64,000 nucleotides of DNA from Pratylenchus scribneri (Eukaryota > Nematoda > Chromadorea > Rhabditida > Pratylenchidae), in the NCBI GenBank assembly GCA_030063045.1, contig JAQSEB010000009.1, positions 62,001 through 126,000 of the forward strand, in the 5' to 3' direction. Both the position numbers and the translations under genes were made by a program. Under the pieces are notes generated by a model. The model searched no databases, was not told the DNA's origin, and worked only from the letters and a program-made list of their open reading frames with translations. Shown piece after piece: positions 12,901 through 24,822 of the stretch (its first letter is position 1; each line of letters opens with the position of its first letter).

Positions 12901-15900
12901 TTCGTCTATCGTTTTGTATTTGTTGCGTTAGATTTTTTAGACAAAAATTTTCATTTAATTATCAAAAATTATAATCTAAATTTTGAGAAGAAAATAATTA
13001 AAATTAACAAATTTATCAGGAGACAAAAAATATGTATTACTACTAAATAAATAGCAAAGATTTTCTTATTAATTAATAAATTTTTATTTATTACATTAAA
13101 AATAATTTTCTTAAGCTTATAATATTTGATAATTTTTAAGATTAAATTTGTCAACTTTAAAATTAATAAAAAATTAAATTCTTATAATAATTATTTCTTA
13201 TTGATTTTAAATATAAAAAAATGTATGAAAAAACTTTTCATATTTTTTAATTTTGTAAAATGAAAATTTAAGAAATTTTCGAGAAAATTCAAAATTAAAA
13301 AATATATTAATGGAATCTTTCTATTCTGAATTAATTATTATTGGAAGGTAAAAAATTTACCTGCGGATTTTCCCTCAACTTCTGAATGGTATTAAAAATA
13401 CATTGGATTTGTGTGCTCATCACTGCTTCATTGGTTACCGTATTCACCGTAAACAAAAGAGCCTCTTCTTTCTTATTGCTCCAACAATAAGTGTATGCTT
13501 TTGATGCCATCAGCAGTGTGCCCTTTTTCACCGCTTCTGTTGTCACAATTCCGCGGCCTAAAATTAATCAAATTTGTTTGAATGTTTAAAATCAAGATGA
13601 CAATTTTGGCTTCAGCTTCTTTCCATTACCCTTTATACATGCACATTTGACAAATACATAATGGTATTTAGCAGTTTAGTCTTTAGCCGAATTTAAGCTA
13701 AGCGATCTTAAATAATCCAGCTCTGAAGTAATAACCCTAACAAAAACTGTAATCAAACCTAGCCTACTTAACTAAACCTCGCATAAAACTCAACGATAAA
13801 AAGTTAGGTTCATTTTTAATTTCGCTCTTAAGCCTAGGGTTCAGGTCAGAGATTGGTATACATGGAATTTTGCCAACTATACTCTACATCTACATATACA
13901 TGACCTCATGTATAGTTATGTATACATATACATATACATTTTTTGAGTCATGTATATGTAGAGTATATGTATATGTAGAGTATAGCAATTTTCTATACAT
14001 TTTCCAAAATTTTTTTTTATAATAAAATTTATTTTTATCGATTCAAGATGACCATAAATGCATATATAATTTATATCGAAAATAATTAATCAATTTTTTT
14101 GTTAAGGTGGTTCCAAGTGGCTATGAGAAATATGAGGGATATAGCCGGATATCAAGGGATAAAGCCGGATTAAGGGGATTAAGGACTGTAATGATGAGAA
14201 TCAGGTGGGGAAAGGGCCGGAGGCCACTCCCCGAAGATGTGAAGATGGTTCAAGTAGGCCATGTGATGCAAGGTATTAAGCCGGATAAAGGGGGATTAAT
14301 TAGGATAAAAAGTGATAATGTAGTATTAAGTTAACAATGCCCCCAAAATCGGGCTAGATACAGTGAAATTGGCAAATAACAAAAAACATTTTGCATGGAT
14401 TCTGGCAAAGATGTAACTCAGTCCCTTTAAGAGCTATAACCCGGAAGAGCGGGGCTAGTTTATATCGAGAATAATTAATCAATTTTCTTGTTCAAAAGGA
14501 TGAATAATTTCTGGTTTAAAAATTCAAAACTAATTTTGCTCTTTCCCCTTTTGGTCGGCATCTCCAAGTAATTGAAAATACACTTACGAGCCATGGTAAT
14601 GACAGTGAAAAAAATTTACCCTTAAATAATCGCGCAGCGAAAAAAAATTGGACCTATTACGGTACAGTGAAAAAAATAAGCCAAAAATGGCCGCGCAGCG
14701 AAAAAATTTGGCCAAAAATTGCCAAGCAGCAAAAAATTTTGGCTAAAATAACCAATTTTTGAAAAAAAAATTACAAAATGCCAGAAAAAATAAGGAAATT
14801 CTCTTAAATTTTGATGTATAGAATCAAGCTATATGTATAGCAAAATGTATAGGAAAACACCTCTACATATACATAATATTTTCCAGCTATACTCTACATC
14901 TACATATACATGGTCTCTTGTAAATGTATATGTATATGTATAGAATTGTATATGTATATGTATAGAATCACCTATACATATACATTTTCCTATATATATA
15001 CCAATCTCTGGTTCAGGTTCGAGATTAGTAGGGTAGTGGCAGGATAGGATTCTTAAGGAAGTCTAACATTTCTCCTGGGTATTATTTTGGCAAAAATAAT
15101 TTTCATAAATTTTTGACCCATTGCGGGGACACTTCATTTTACATACATTTTTAAGCCAACTATAACTCATTTTCTAGACGCATCTGCCTAGAAATTTTAT
15201 AGATTCGAACTCAGCTCGATAAGAAGAATCGAATGGTATATCAAACATGTCCTAGCTCCTGGCACCTTAGGCCAAGAAAAAGTTGCGCGGACCGATTTGG
15301 CCAATTGGGTTAAACTGTTTAAGAGAGGAAAATTTTAGAATAATGGGTTTCGAGGATAGAGATCACAAATTTGAAGTTAATTTTGAGTTTTAAATAAGTT
15401 TAAAGGTTTAAATGCCGATTAATATTTTTTCAAATAAGCAATTTTTTATTGCAATTTATTTTGCTTTGAAATTTTAGATTAATTCAAAAAATATCTTAAA
15501 TTTTTACATTGAAAAAAAATTAAAAAATTAATAAAATAAAAAATTATTTATAAACCTTTTCCGGGAATATTCTGCACTTTGATTGGGCCAGTGTAGTCGG
15601 CAATATCCAAATTGAATTGGCCTTGGTCAATTTTGTCAATGTATAAACTCAATAAATTATATTTCCCAGTTTTGGCTTCATGTAATCTTTTCTCTAATTG
15701 ATCAACATATTCCGATAATTGTTCCCGCAAAAAGTCCTCCCCAAATTCTTTTTTAATTTCATTAAAATATTCTTGTGTTTTCGCCCATAAGCGAAGTTCA
15801 TAAGCCGCTTTTGCTTTTCTGTTTAATTTGAAATTTTAATTAACGGAAATGTTTATTTTGCAGAAAAAATATATCGAAATTGCAGAAAAGTTTATAGTTG

Positions 15901-17896
15901 TTTTAACGGTTAGTCCTCAGCTGGACCTTGGAACCCAATACCCATTCGATAGATCTCTTCAAGACGCATAGAATAGTATACATTTTGCCGAATTACGGCC
16001 ATAAATTAACCTTGTTAAACCGATTAAACCTCTTTTCATTTTCGGTTAAAAACTATTTTAATTGGTTAAACTTAATAAGCCAAATCAATATCAAATGATG
16101 CTTCTCGATGAGATCTATTGATTGGGTATATGATTTAGTGGTTTAGTAAAGATTTCTGAACGGTTATAAACATTTATAATTTCTTCGTCATTTTTAGCCT
16201 TCTTTTCGCCATTTTCAGTATTTTTTTTTTCATCATTTTAAATATATCCTATTCTAGAAATTTTAGAACAAAAAAACTTACAATACAAATACTTCTTTTT
16301 TATTTGCCCCTAATGTTAAGGCCTTTTCGGCAAACAAATTTGCTTCATAGAAGCGATTTAATTTGAAGAAAGCACGGGCCTTTCCCAAATGAAATTGTCC
16401 TTGAGGATCGTCAGCATTCATGGCAATGCAGCGATCAAAATAGGCAATGGCTTCTTAAAAAAAATTAAATTAATATTTAATACCATAAATCCTCTATTTG
16501 AAGCCCATGTGCTTATAAAATTCAGAGGCTCTCTAAGATGGGCTTAAAAAATAAAAATTTCAGAGAGAAAATGCATGAATATAAAAATTGGCAACAAATC
16601 TGAACATATTTTTACCGTTCAAGACATGTTTTATAATATATTTTTACAATTTTAGGATTCAAAACTTGTTATTTATATTCAAAATTCGTTTTTGATATGT
16701 TTTTACAGTCCCGAACATATTTTTTGACCCAAATCATGTATTTTGATTCTAAATATGTTTTTCAAAATGTTTCTACTATTCCCAATTTTTTAAACAAGTT
16801 TTTTTGTAATTTACAATTTTTTATAATTTTCTAAAATCCAAATATATTCTATAAATCAAAATATGTTTCATAGCATGTTTTTATAACCAAAACTAGTTTT
16901 ATCAAATCTGAAAACATTTTTGCAAGATATTTTTTACAATTTTCAACCACATTTTTTAAGTCAGTTTTGCCCTTCAAAATATTTTTTTATAGAACTAAAA
17001 TCAAAGATGGAAAAAAATTATTCGGGGTGGGCTTCATATTTATGGTATTTATTTTTTTTATAAATGATGAAAATTAAGTCAAATATTTTTACAAATATAA
17101 AAGTATACCTTTATAATTTTTCTTTTCAAAGTGATCATTCGCTTCCTTCAAAAGCACATCCAATGGCATTTCCTCCTCTCTATGCCATGCCCCAGCTCCA
17201 AGTTTTGTCAATTGTTTCAAATCCGTTGAAGGGATCGTCACAATGTCGGAAGGTGATTCAACACTAATAAGCATTTGGACATTTCTTTTGCCCTGTTTGT
17301 CCCTTCGAGGGATGAAATATTTTAAATATGGCTCCTTTATGGCAATAATGGAGTTGGCTTGCATCCATGGTTCCTCGACAAAATTGTACAATTCCAAATG
17401 CTCAGTGTCACCATTTAAATCTTCAATAAGCAAATTAATTGCAAAAAAGCCATTTAGCCGAATGTGCTGATGTGGCTCTTTGCCTTGGCCAAGTCGAGGT
17501 TTTGTCAATAAGCGGCACACTAAGAAATGGCCTTCATGCCATTTTGGAACCTGCATTTCGTTTAGACGAATTGGCTTCAGATTATCCAATGTTGGATGTT
17601 TACTGGAATAGCCTTGGCCTAAAATTTAAAAAATAACGGATTTTTTAATAAAAATTTAAAAAATTAAATTCATTATGAATTTATATTTTTGTTTATAATT
17701 TTTGGAAATTCTTTTGTATATATTTTATGACTGGAGGGACTGGATATTGCTGCTGGATTTGGGCTGAAAAATGGGCTGGGCCCTCAGACTCATTGTCATT
17801 GGAGGGAGTGGATATTGCCGCTCGATTTTGGCCGAAAGAAATAGGCACCCGCTGACAAATAACAAAACAAACAATGAAATTGTTCACAAAAAACAA
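9901..17896 (-). CDS. TPR and SET-domain protein (putative lysine methyltransferase)
   Basis: Putative SAM-dependent protein methyltransferase of the TPR-SET (SMYD-like) class. Exons in transcript order: 17618-17109, 16453-16282, 15818-15556, 13557-13361, 12464-12227, 11412-11169, 10306-9901, about 675 codons. Seen: TPR-like helices (AIAYFDRCIAMNADDPQGQF then LGKARAFFKLNRFYEA), then SET entry RGIVTTEAVKKGTLL. The SET core NHSCLPN is formed exactly across the 12227/11412 junction, followed by GQELTIFY and a post-SET CDCGWC cluster. The C-terminal helical repeat region (LSLLGYIHLQKGEFGEAEKL) is TPR-like. The start is unresolved: an ATG at 17896 opens a hydrophobic leader MFFVNNFIVCFVICQ but its exon does not splice cleanly to 17618 (phase 1 needed). 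Domains are certain; substrate unknown. Confidence 0.85.
10425..10795. repeat. Tandem array of about 23-25 bp units in SET-gene intron
   Basis: About fifteen degenerate units with core GCCATTTTATACTTAAATT. Some stretches recur at a higher order: about 10556-10665 and 10670-10780 are near copies. It lies in the intron between the last two SET-gene exons. Confidence 0.9.
11444..11684. repeat. Foldback element, telomere-like core family, copy 1
   Basis: Arms GGTACTTGTTAAGTTTGTAT and ATACAAACTTAACAAGTACC are perfect complements. The interior has GTATTAGGGTTAGGGTTTGG and matching CCCTAAC words. Relatives at 47695-47905, 50520-50735 and 53835-54005. Confidence 0.9.
12600..13330. other. AT-rich SET-gene intron, weak inverted repeat
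   Basis: A short inverted repeat at 12690-12790 pairs TTTTTTACTTAAAAACCAT with ATGGTTTTTTAAGTAAAA. A sequence at about 12810-12900 resembles one arm of the foldback at 21536-21868. Nothing coding. Confidence 0.5.
13850..15012. repeat. Large foldback element with inserted GC-richer segment
   Basis: Outer arms CAGAGATTGGTATACATG and TATATACCAATCTCTGG, with inner ACTCTACATCTACATATACA repeats. Inside, 14106-14458 is GC-richer and bracketed by direct repeats of GAAAATAATTAATCAATTTT-like sequence (14069-14105 and 14459-14495). This suggests a secondary insertion or duplication. It lies in the intron between exons 15556 and 13557. Confidence 0.8.
15893..16190. repeat. Foldback element, GACGCGTCGA core family
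   Basis: Arms include AAAGTTTATAGTTGTTTTAACG and the complement around 16150-16180. The inner motif GATAGATCTCTTCAAGACGC pairs with GCTTCTCGATGAGATCTAT. It lies within a SET-gene intron. A shorter single-arm relic of the same core is at 15170-15245. Confidence 0.7.
16600..16990. repeat. Degenerate repeats in SET-gene intron
   Basis: Loose repetition of words such as AACATGTTTT, ATATGTTTTTACA and AAATATGTTTTTC. There is no clean period and no coding sequence. Confidence 0.4.
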
Positions 17897-18477
17897 AATC
17901 CAGACTTACTATAATGGGAGAAAAATTTTTTGAAATGTTGAAATTTTCGAATATTCTTATTCAGCTCGTCGAGCACAATCGAATGAAATATTATTTGTAT
18001 GTTTTTGTATTGATTTAATAAAAATATAGGGACACAATAATAGGGGGGAATGGAATCATGCTACGACATTGAATTGAAACTTTTGACAATTTATTTAATT
18101 ATATCCAATTTTTCCATCATTTTCATCTACCGTAAGGCTTTAACGGATTTAATTGGAAAACAATGTTTAAAAGAAAATAAATTAGAAGCAATTAATTTAA
18201 TGCATAATAAATAGAGATGGGCTGAAAAACGAGATCGGCTGCAACATATGATTTCTTCAGTTAATTTTGCCTAATATTATAAATAATCCAAATATTGATT
18301 TGATATGCTAATGCTAATAATTTAAATTTAGAATTTAATTATGGAATATAAAATTTACATATAAATTGCATTTATGGGATTAAATTAGAAATTGACATAT
18401 AAAAAAAAATAAAAAAAAGAATATATTGAAATTGGCCATTCTAGAAGCAAATGAATGCATTTTTAATAATTCAATTA

Positions 18478-18615
18478 TTTTTGTGTTCATGCTTTCCTCG
18501 ATGAATATACGAATGTGCTGAGAAATAATTCAGGATTAGCTTTTATGTCAATTTTCGAATGAGAAAAGGCCCCAAGTTTTGACAACATAATTATCGTCAA
18601 CAATTGGTTTAAAAT
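18478..18615 (-). pseudogene. Relic zinc-finger exon (cluster type)
   Basis: On the minus strand this matches the terminal finger exon of the cluster at 24823-33309: an AACCAATTGTTGACGATAAT start, a degraded FSFEN segment and a truncated GAGGAAAGCATGAACAC end. Internal stops and deletions rule out function. The flank 18310-18480 also matches 27110-27250, so a block was duplicated. Confidence 0.75.
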
Positions 18616-18639
18616 TCGTAACAAATAAATTAATAAAAA

Positions 18640-18960
18640 AACTCATCCATAAAGCATCAAATGAACTTTATTCATATTTTGGATGGATAATTTTTTAATT
18701 TGTCTGGAATTAAGTTTGTCTATCTGGCAAAAGAATTGCATTTTGGATGGATAATTTTTTAATTTGTCTGGAATTAAGTTTGCCCATGTGGCAAATGAAA
18801 GGGATTTACATTTTGCATGGATAATTTTGGATTATCCGTGAAAGTTAAACGGGTGATTTTATGGGAGATTTGATCATCCGTGTAAAGTTATATGGGTGAT
18901 CAATGAATCAAAATTATTCGCACTTTGGGCCCATGGATTTGGATAATTTTTTTTTATTTG
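18640..18960 (+). promoter_or_regulatory. Upstream repeat box array of cysteine-rich gene 1
   Basis: Tandem copies of an about 60-bp unit containing TTTTGGATGGATAATTTTTT and GTCTGGAATTAAGTTTG followed by CTATCTGGCAAA. Two good copies and a degenerate third, then ATCCGTGAAAGTTAAACGGG. The same unit precedes the other two family members. Confidence 0.75.
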
Positions 18961-18989
18961 TACAGGCACATTGCCCCATTAAGAGGGCC

Positions 18990-18997
18990 TATATAAG
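18990..18997 (+). promoter_or_regulatory. TATA-like box (TATATAAG)
   Basis: It lies 105 bp before the ATG at 19095. The paralogues have TTTATAAG at 96 bp before their ATGs, in the same GGGCC-TATAAG-CC context. Confidence 0.55.
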
Positions 18998-19094
18998 CCC
19001 ATTGGAAGGTCACATAAACTTATCATTTTTCATCCCAAACATTTAATCCAAATTCCTCACATTTCCCTTTTATTCTGAATATTCTCCGAATAAA

Positions 19095-19899
19095 ATGGCT
19101 TCCAACAAAAATGCCTTACCAATGTTATTTCTCATGTTGACCATTTTGTTGATTCAACAGCATTTTGTGCAGGTGGAAGGTCAAAAATGTAAAACGAACA
19201 TTGGTATGTTTAGTAAACACTCAAAATAGCATTTTTATTAATATCGTTTCAGACTGTTCGGGTCCTCGTACATGCAATACTGATAATGGCCGCTGTCTCG
19301 TCTTAAATTTCCGACGTTTGTATTACATTTTCTTATTTCCCTAAAGCTCTAAAAAATTAGCTATAATTCGTTCAAAAATGTCCATAAATTAGGGAGTTTG
19401 AACCAAATTTTCCCAATTTTTGAGGGATTGAAAAATAATTCCCACGGTAATGCCATTTTTTCATTAAAATGGAAAGAGGAGAAAATTTTTTAAAAATTTT
19501 CCATTGTCCTTCATTGGGTATTATCATAGCAAATTAAAGTAGGGTAGACAATGCCACAAGATATCATGAAATTGAAATGGATGTAAGAATTATGTTCAAC
19601 AACCCTAAAATCTTTAAAAAGAAATTTTTGAAAATTTGTAAAAAATAATTTTTAATAATCCCAATTCATAATTATTACCAATTACCACAGCAATTAATCA
19701 AGAAAAAAAGAGGCAAAAATTTTAACAAACTGATATTTAAAAAATATCGAAAGAAATAGGATATTTCTAAATTTCTCGGATAACTTTTTTATAATTAGAC
19801 CTGGACAAAATTATTTTATTCGATTATGAATTTTTAGCATGCAAACAGAATTCGGATTGTTGGATTAACAGTTGCAAAGATGGTGTGTGTAAAACATAG
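19095..19899 (+). CDS. Small secreted cysteine-rich protein 1
   Basis: Three exons: 19095-19203, 19253-19315, 19838-19899 (TAG), 77 codons. A signal peptide (MASNKNALPMLFLMLTILLI) ends around VEGQ. The mature peptide is about 45 residues with eight cysteines, with CSGPRTCNTDNGRC in exon 2 and CWINSCKDGVC in exon 3. Both introns are phase 1, matching genes at 58290 and 62798. A disulfide-stabilised secreted peptide is inferred. In a plant-parasitic nematode it is an effector candidate, but no known family was recognised. Confidence 0.85.
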
Positions 19900-20939
19900 A
19901 ATGTGAATGTGGACGCGAATACATTCTTTTCCATGACTGATGAAAATGTTGATGAAAAAGAAATAAACTTTAAAGTGTGAAAATGATTAAATTTGTTAAC
20001 AAAAAATTAGATCAAATTCATTATTAAATTTATTGCAAGATCCAATGTTTGCTTATATGATTTGATAAATGTTATTTGAGCAAAATATTAATATTTTATT
20101 AATATTTTTGTTTTACAAAAGAAAATTAAATATTTTACTTAAAAAAATGAGAAAATTTCACTTCTTTTCACAGTCGACCCTCTTTTTAGGTCCTTTTGGA
20201 GTCGACCCTCTTTTTAGGTCCTTTTTGAGTCGAACTACAAACTAGAGTTAGAGAGAGTCGGTTAACCGAACCGAAACCGAGGATTTTAGACTCAAAAACC
20301 TAAACCGAGATTCCAAAACCGGCCAATACCGAAACCGAGGACCTCGGTTTAAAACCGACTCTCTCCAACTCTACTACACAAACAACCAAACCCAATACCC
20401 ATAAAATGATATATCATTTGATAGAACTCGACGAAGTGAATAAGAATATACAAAAATTTTCACAAGAAAAACACTATTTTCAATTACTAGTTAATTAAAG
20501 ACGGAATTTTGTGCCCATATCCCTCGTTTGACGACAGTTTGGGAATTTTTGGAATTTTGGGTATTTGGTTGTTTGGCAAATCAATTTATCGATTTTGTTA
20601 CGCCCAATTTTGCCAGCAATTCTATTGATTTCAGTCAATATGGAAAGATGGAAAGACGGAAAGCATTGACAAACTGAGTGAGTGAGATGAGAAATGGCCT
20701 AGCCATCCATTTCGGGAATAAAAGGCCCCCCAACGATTTTCCTATCGAAGTGCTTTTCCGCGGATTTAATTATCTATTTACAAGGAGCTCACTTTATACA
20801 AATTGTTTATTAATTTTTGGGTATTTGTTTTTCTTTAGCTTTATTCTCATATAAAATTATTTAAATTTAACTAAATACTTTATTATTCCTTTCCCTTTAT
20901 AAAAGTAAGATAAATAATAAATACCATTTTAGAGAAACA
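19900..20939. other. Intergenic region before RNase H gene
   Basis: Contains a duplicated GTCGACCCTCTTTTTAGGTC word (20173-20225) and the foldback at 20236-20376. AT-rich sequence follows up to the RNase H start. No TATA box clearly assignable. Confidence 0.5.
20236..20376. repeat. Short foldback element with AACCGAGG words
   Basis: Arms AGAGTTAGAGAGAGTCGGTT and AACCGACTCTCTCCAACTCT are complementary. The interior is rich in CCGAAACCGAGG. It is compact and GC-richer than its flanks. Confidence 0.8.
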
Positions 20940-23900
20940 ATGAAAAAATTACAAATTTCCTTATTACAAAACTCGCTATTGTTTTTTCTGTTTCAATTGC
21001 TATTACAACGAAATGCGGCAGTATTGACGCCATCAAATGATCAGCAACAAGACCAACAAATTGAAAATATTGTGCAAGGTTCACATCAACAAAATGAAAA
21101 ACAAACAGAACAAATTTATTGGGCTGTGGCAAAGGGCAAAGTGAAAGGCATTTACAAAAGATGGGAAGAATGTTTGGAAAATATCCGTGATTACCCGGAT
21201 GCATATTTCCGTACATTTGACAATGTAGAAGAGGCAAAATATTTTATCGACCATCCAGATGAATTCCAAATTTCATTGGAAGGCGGTAGTCAAACTGGTC
21301 AGCGCGAATATTTCTACAACGATGCCGATGACCGCACAATTAAACAAATTGACGGAACAGAAAAAGAACGATTTGTGGCCAGGCCAACTAAATTTGGTAG
21401 CTTAAATATTTATAAATCATTAGTTGAATTATTAAGATGGATATATTTTTAATTTGTTAAAAAATGTAGACAAAATTTTTAGGTAATTTGACGAAAACAT
21501 ATAACGGTTTAGAAAGGGAAACAGCCCTATTTATCGCCGATCGATTGTCGCCGTTTAATAACTCATCAAGTTGTTAATCAATTCGGATGATTTTGGTATC
21601 AAATTAAAGTGCAGTCTTTTTGACAATTCAATGTGATATTAATTTTATTTAAATTTCTTCAGAATTGATGAAATTATACCTCAAAGATCATTGAGATTCC
21701 GATAACCCTAGTAAAATTCGTTTTAATTATTTTTTGTACACAACTTTATCATTCTGTACCAATTTAAATAAAAATAATATCAATGGATAGCCAAAAGACT
21801 GCTCTTTAATTTGATACCAAAAATCATCCGAATTTATTAACAGTTTGATGAATTATTAATCGACGATAAATCGGCCGGCAACAAATTGGGAGAAGAAAAA
21901 TGGGCTTCCAAGTCCTCGAAAGTCGAAAATCCGCAGAACCAATTTTTGAAAAATTAAAAAAATTAGGACCTCAATTCCGTAAGGATTGCCGTATTTTACC
22001 AATTACTCTTCTAATTCTATATAAAATCCATTACATCTCGAAATATTTATAGACAGTTTATTATATGGTTTGAAGTCACCTAATACTACGGTTCGCGCCG
22101 TCTTCACTGATGGCTCCACCGGTGCTGGCCAAACTTCCATTGGAGTGTTCTGGGGCGATGGCGATCCAAAGAATTGCGGGGAAATTATTCCTGATGCAAA
22201 AAAGGACAGTGGCGAATTACATGCCATAATTAGGGCAATGGAAGATGGGCTAAAGTTGAATTTGGAAGGATTGGCCATTATGACGGATTACAAACATGGC
22301 ATAATTGTGATCAAAGAGCATTTGGAAAAGTTGAAAGGTATGCAAAATTTTCACCCTAAATTATTCTTAATAATTAAAAATGATCTCATCAGCTGTTTTT
22401 TTACAAAATCATTAAAATATATGGAAACTCAGTGGAAAAAATAATCCGAATTTTTCAAAATGAATAATCAATTGAAAATATTCATTCGCTTTATTTACTT
22501 AGCCCTGCTGAAAACCATGCACCGAATCTTAACCAAAAAAATTTGCACTAAAACATAGATTGAAATATTTGATTATTTTTTTTGTGTGTGAATTTGGTTG
22601 CCTTCTATTCCATTTATATGAATTTGTAAAAATATCTAAAGATATTCCATTTTATGGTTATAGGACTGAAAAGAGACTTTATTTAGGGGATAAAAGTTTC
22701 GGGAAAAGTAATTTTTTATGATAAATTTTTCTGGGGGAATAAAATATTTTTTGGGGGGGGGGGGGATTTTGAAAAATAAAATGTTATCTAACTTAAAGAC
22801 GGCAACAATGAATGGCGAAATGCCCATGGCAGTCGAATTGCGCCTACGCACATTGAACTGTATCGAAAAATAAAAAAGCTTCGTCTTAAATTTTTCAACA
22901 AGGGTTTTCCCGTCTATTTTGTCAAAGTCGATGCACATTCCGGTGTCTATGGCAATAATCAGGCGGATCGATTGGCCAGAAAGGCGCGGAATGTTGTATC
23001 GCATTATGTGGTGCCAAATCAAGGTGAGATGGGTGGAAAATGTTACAGCCGAAATCAATTGATTTTTATAATAATAATAATAATAATAAATAATAATATT
23101 AATAAATCTCGGTTGGCCGACACTTGCGGACCCGAAAATTGCGGACGAAACAGTTTGTTGCCGATGGCGTTAAAGTTGATATGAAATTGTTTATAGGATA
23201 TTATTAGGCATAAAATTAGCTACGAAATGACATCAAAAGCATTGGTCAATGTTGAATATTCACCGAATTATGACCAAAAAACCGTTTGTTTAATTGAAAT
23301 TATTTATCTGGCAATTTTTTGGCCTTAACTTTGTGAATATGACATAGGTTAATGCTTTTGATGTCAATTTGTAGCTAATTTTATGCTTAATAATATGCTC
23401 TAACAAATCCTCAATAGCTTTACCACCATCGGCGCCAGACCGTTTGGTCCGCAAATGTCGTGACCGCAAGTGTCGTAATACGATAAATCTCGGCCTATGG
23501 CTAATATTTTGGTCTAAAGGATTCATTTGGATCGATATTATCCCATAAACTTTAAATGACCTAAAAATTTAAAAAAAAAAGTCTTCAAAATCCTAGATCG
23601 ATTATAATGTAATCAGTATTCGGAAAATGGCGTTTTACCTAGAATGAAATTACCAAGATATCTCGGTCTCGTTTTCATCTCAATTTTTGGAAAAATGACC
23701 CTGTCGAGACCGGGATAACAGGAAAACCTGGGTCGAAAAATTACCGAGATATTGCCGAGATACCGAGATTTTCCTTTTTAAAATTGTTAAAATTTGAACG
23801 AGATGAGACAGAGATTACACACTTATCTCGGTCTTGGTCGATCTCTTTTTTCCCAAAAATTGACCGAAATGTGACCGAGATCTTGGGAAAATCTCGGTTC

Positions 23901-24129
23901 GAGGTCTCGGGATAACTCGGTGAGATCTCGGGATAACACGGCGGTAGAACATTTATTATAACAAATTAATCTCAATGAAATTTTAGGTATTTTTACAAAT
24001 CATAGTCATACTGTTGGAACAGGATTGAGGAATCCAAGACGTTTCCTGAATAAACTACCAAAGGCAATTGATTTTTATTTAAAGGAAGGCAAAAAAATTA
24101 ATGACATTAAAATAGAGAAGAATAATTGA
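20940..24129 (+). CDS. Ribonuclease H1 with signal peptide
   Basis: Endonuclease cutting RNA in RNA-DNA hybrids. Exons: 20940-21396, 22053-22337, 22799-23023, 23987-24129, 1110 nt (369 aa). Residues 1-27 form a signal peptide (hydrophobic LLFFLFQLLL, then QRNAA). The hybrid-binding domain at about 59-110 has YWAVAKGKVKGIYKRWEEC. The RNase H fold follows: VFTDGS (Asp), SGELHAIIRAME (Glu), MTDYKHGI (Asp), VDAHSGVYGNNQADRLA (His and last Asp). All catalytic residues are present. No Met lies between the leader and the hybrid-binding domain, so no obvious nuclear isoform by internal start. Mitochondrial import is the alternative reading of the leader, but it is poor in Arg. Introns carry foldbacks. 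Confidence 0.92.
21536..21868. repeat. Foldback element in RNase H intron 1
   Basis: Arms ATCGCCGATCGATTGTCG and the complement near 21850-21868, with inner GATGATTTTGGTATCAAATT against AATTTGATACCAAAAATCATC. A single-arm relative is at 12810-12900. Confidence 0.8.
23105..23490. repeat. Foldback element, GACACTTGCGGAC family, copy 2
   Basis: The left end GGTTGGCCGACACTTGCGGA and right end GACCGCAAGTGTCGT are inverted. It lies in RNase H intron 3. Beyond it, 23600-23950 holds a second, loosely palindromic GAGATCTCGGGATAACTCGG-rich tract. Confidence 0.8.
23600..23950. repeat. CTCGG-rich degenerate repeat tract
   Basis: Many words of the type TCTCGGTCTCG, ACCGAGATATTGCCGAGA and CTCGGGATAACTCGGTGAGA, in both orientations. 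The tract lies within RNase H intron 3. It may be a decayed foldback or simple satellite. Confidence 0.6.
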
Positions 24130-24822
24130 ATTTAAGAAGGCGAATTGGCGATTATAATTTTTTTTGTATCTATTATTAATTTTCTAGAATTCTTTTATTG
24201 AAAAATTTTTGTTTTTTTTATTTTTTGGGAAAAAAATCAGCTAAACTTTTTAATTTTTTAGAAAAAAAAACAGTACGAAATTTTACACAAATATTTTTCA
24301 ACATCGTTAAGTTATGGATCAACAATAATCAGCTTGGTTTTTCCCTATTACCTATGCTCCAGGGTCAAAGCTATTTTCCTTGGTCGACTTCCCTTTTTAA
24401 TTCTCTCTTTTCATTATGTTGGTTCAGCTTCGAATTCTTGTTTCATCAGATTTTTTAATGACTCTACAGTCCAGGGTTTCGGCCGGGAATATGCCTGTTA
24501 CACTCCCTCATTTCCCCTTAGTTTACTTTTAATTGTTAAAGTTAATTTGTTATTTAAAGATTTATTTGGGAAAATGGAGGTTTAAAAACCAGTGGGATAA
24601 TAGTATATTTTTTTACAATTTCTTCTGTAATTTTATCGAAGATTGTAGCCATAATATTGGTGCGATTTCTGATTTGCTAACAATTTAAATTTGAATTTTG
24701 GAATAGAAAAATTTTACTTTAAATTAGCTTTATAGAATTTAATAGGAAATTCTATTTATAAAAGCAAATAAATAAGATTAAATTAAAATTCGTAATCCGA
24801 GAATCAATTATGCAATTTTAAT
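24130..24822. other. Spacer between RNase H and zinc-finger cluster
   Basis: 3' flank of the RNase H gene. Overlapping plus-strand frames near 24198-24585 look like low-complexity translation. Nothing supported. Confidence 0.5.

Noticed and set aside
24198..24585. Two overlapping hydrophobic frames downstream of RNase H
   Set aside because: Low-complexity Phe/Leu translation in two frames at once; no start context or homology recognised.
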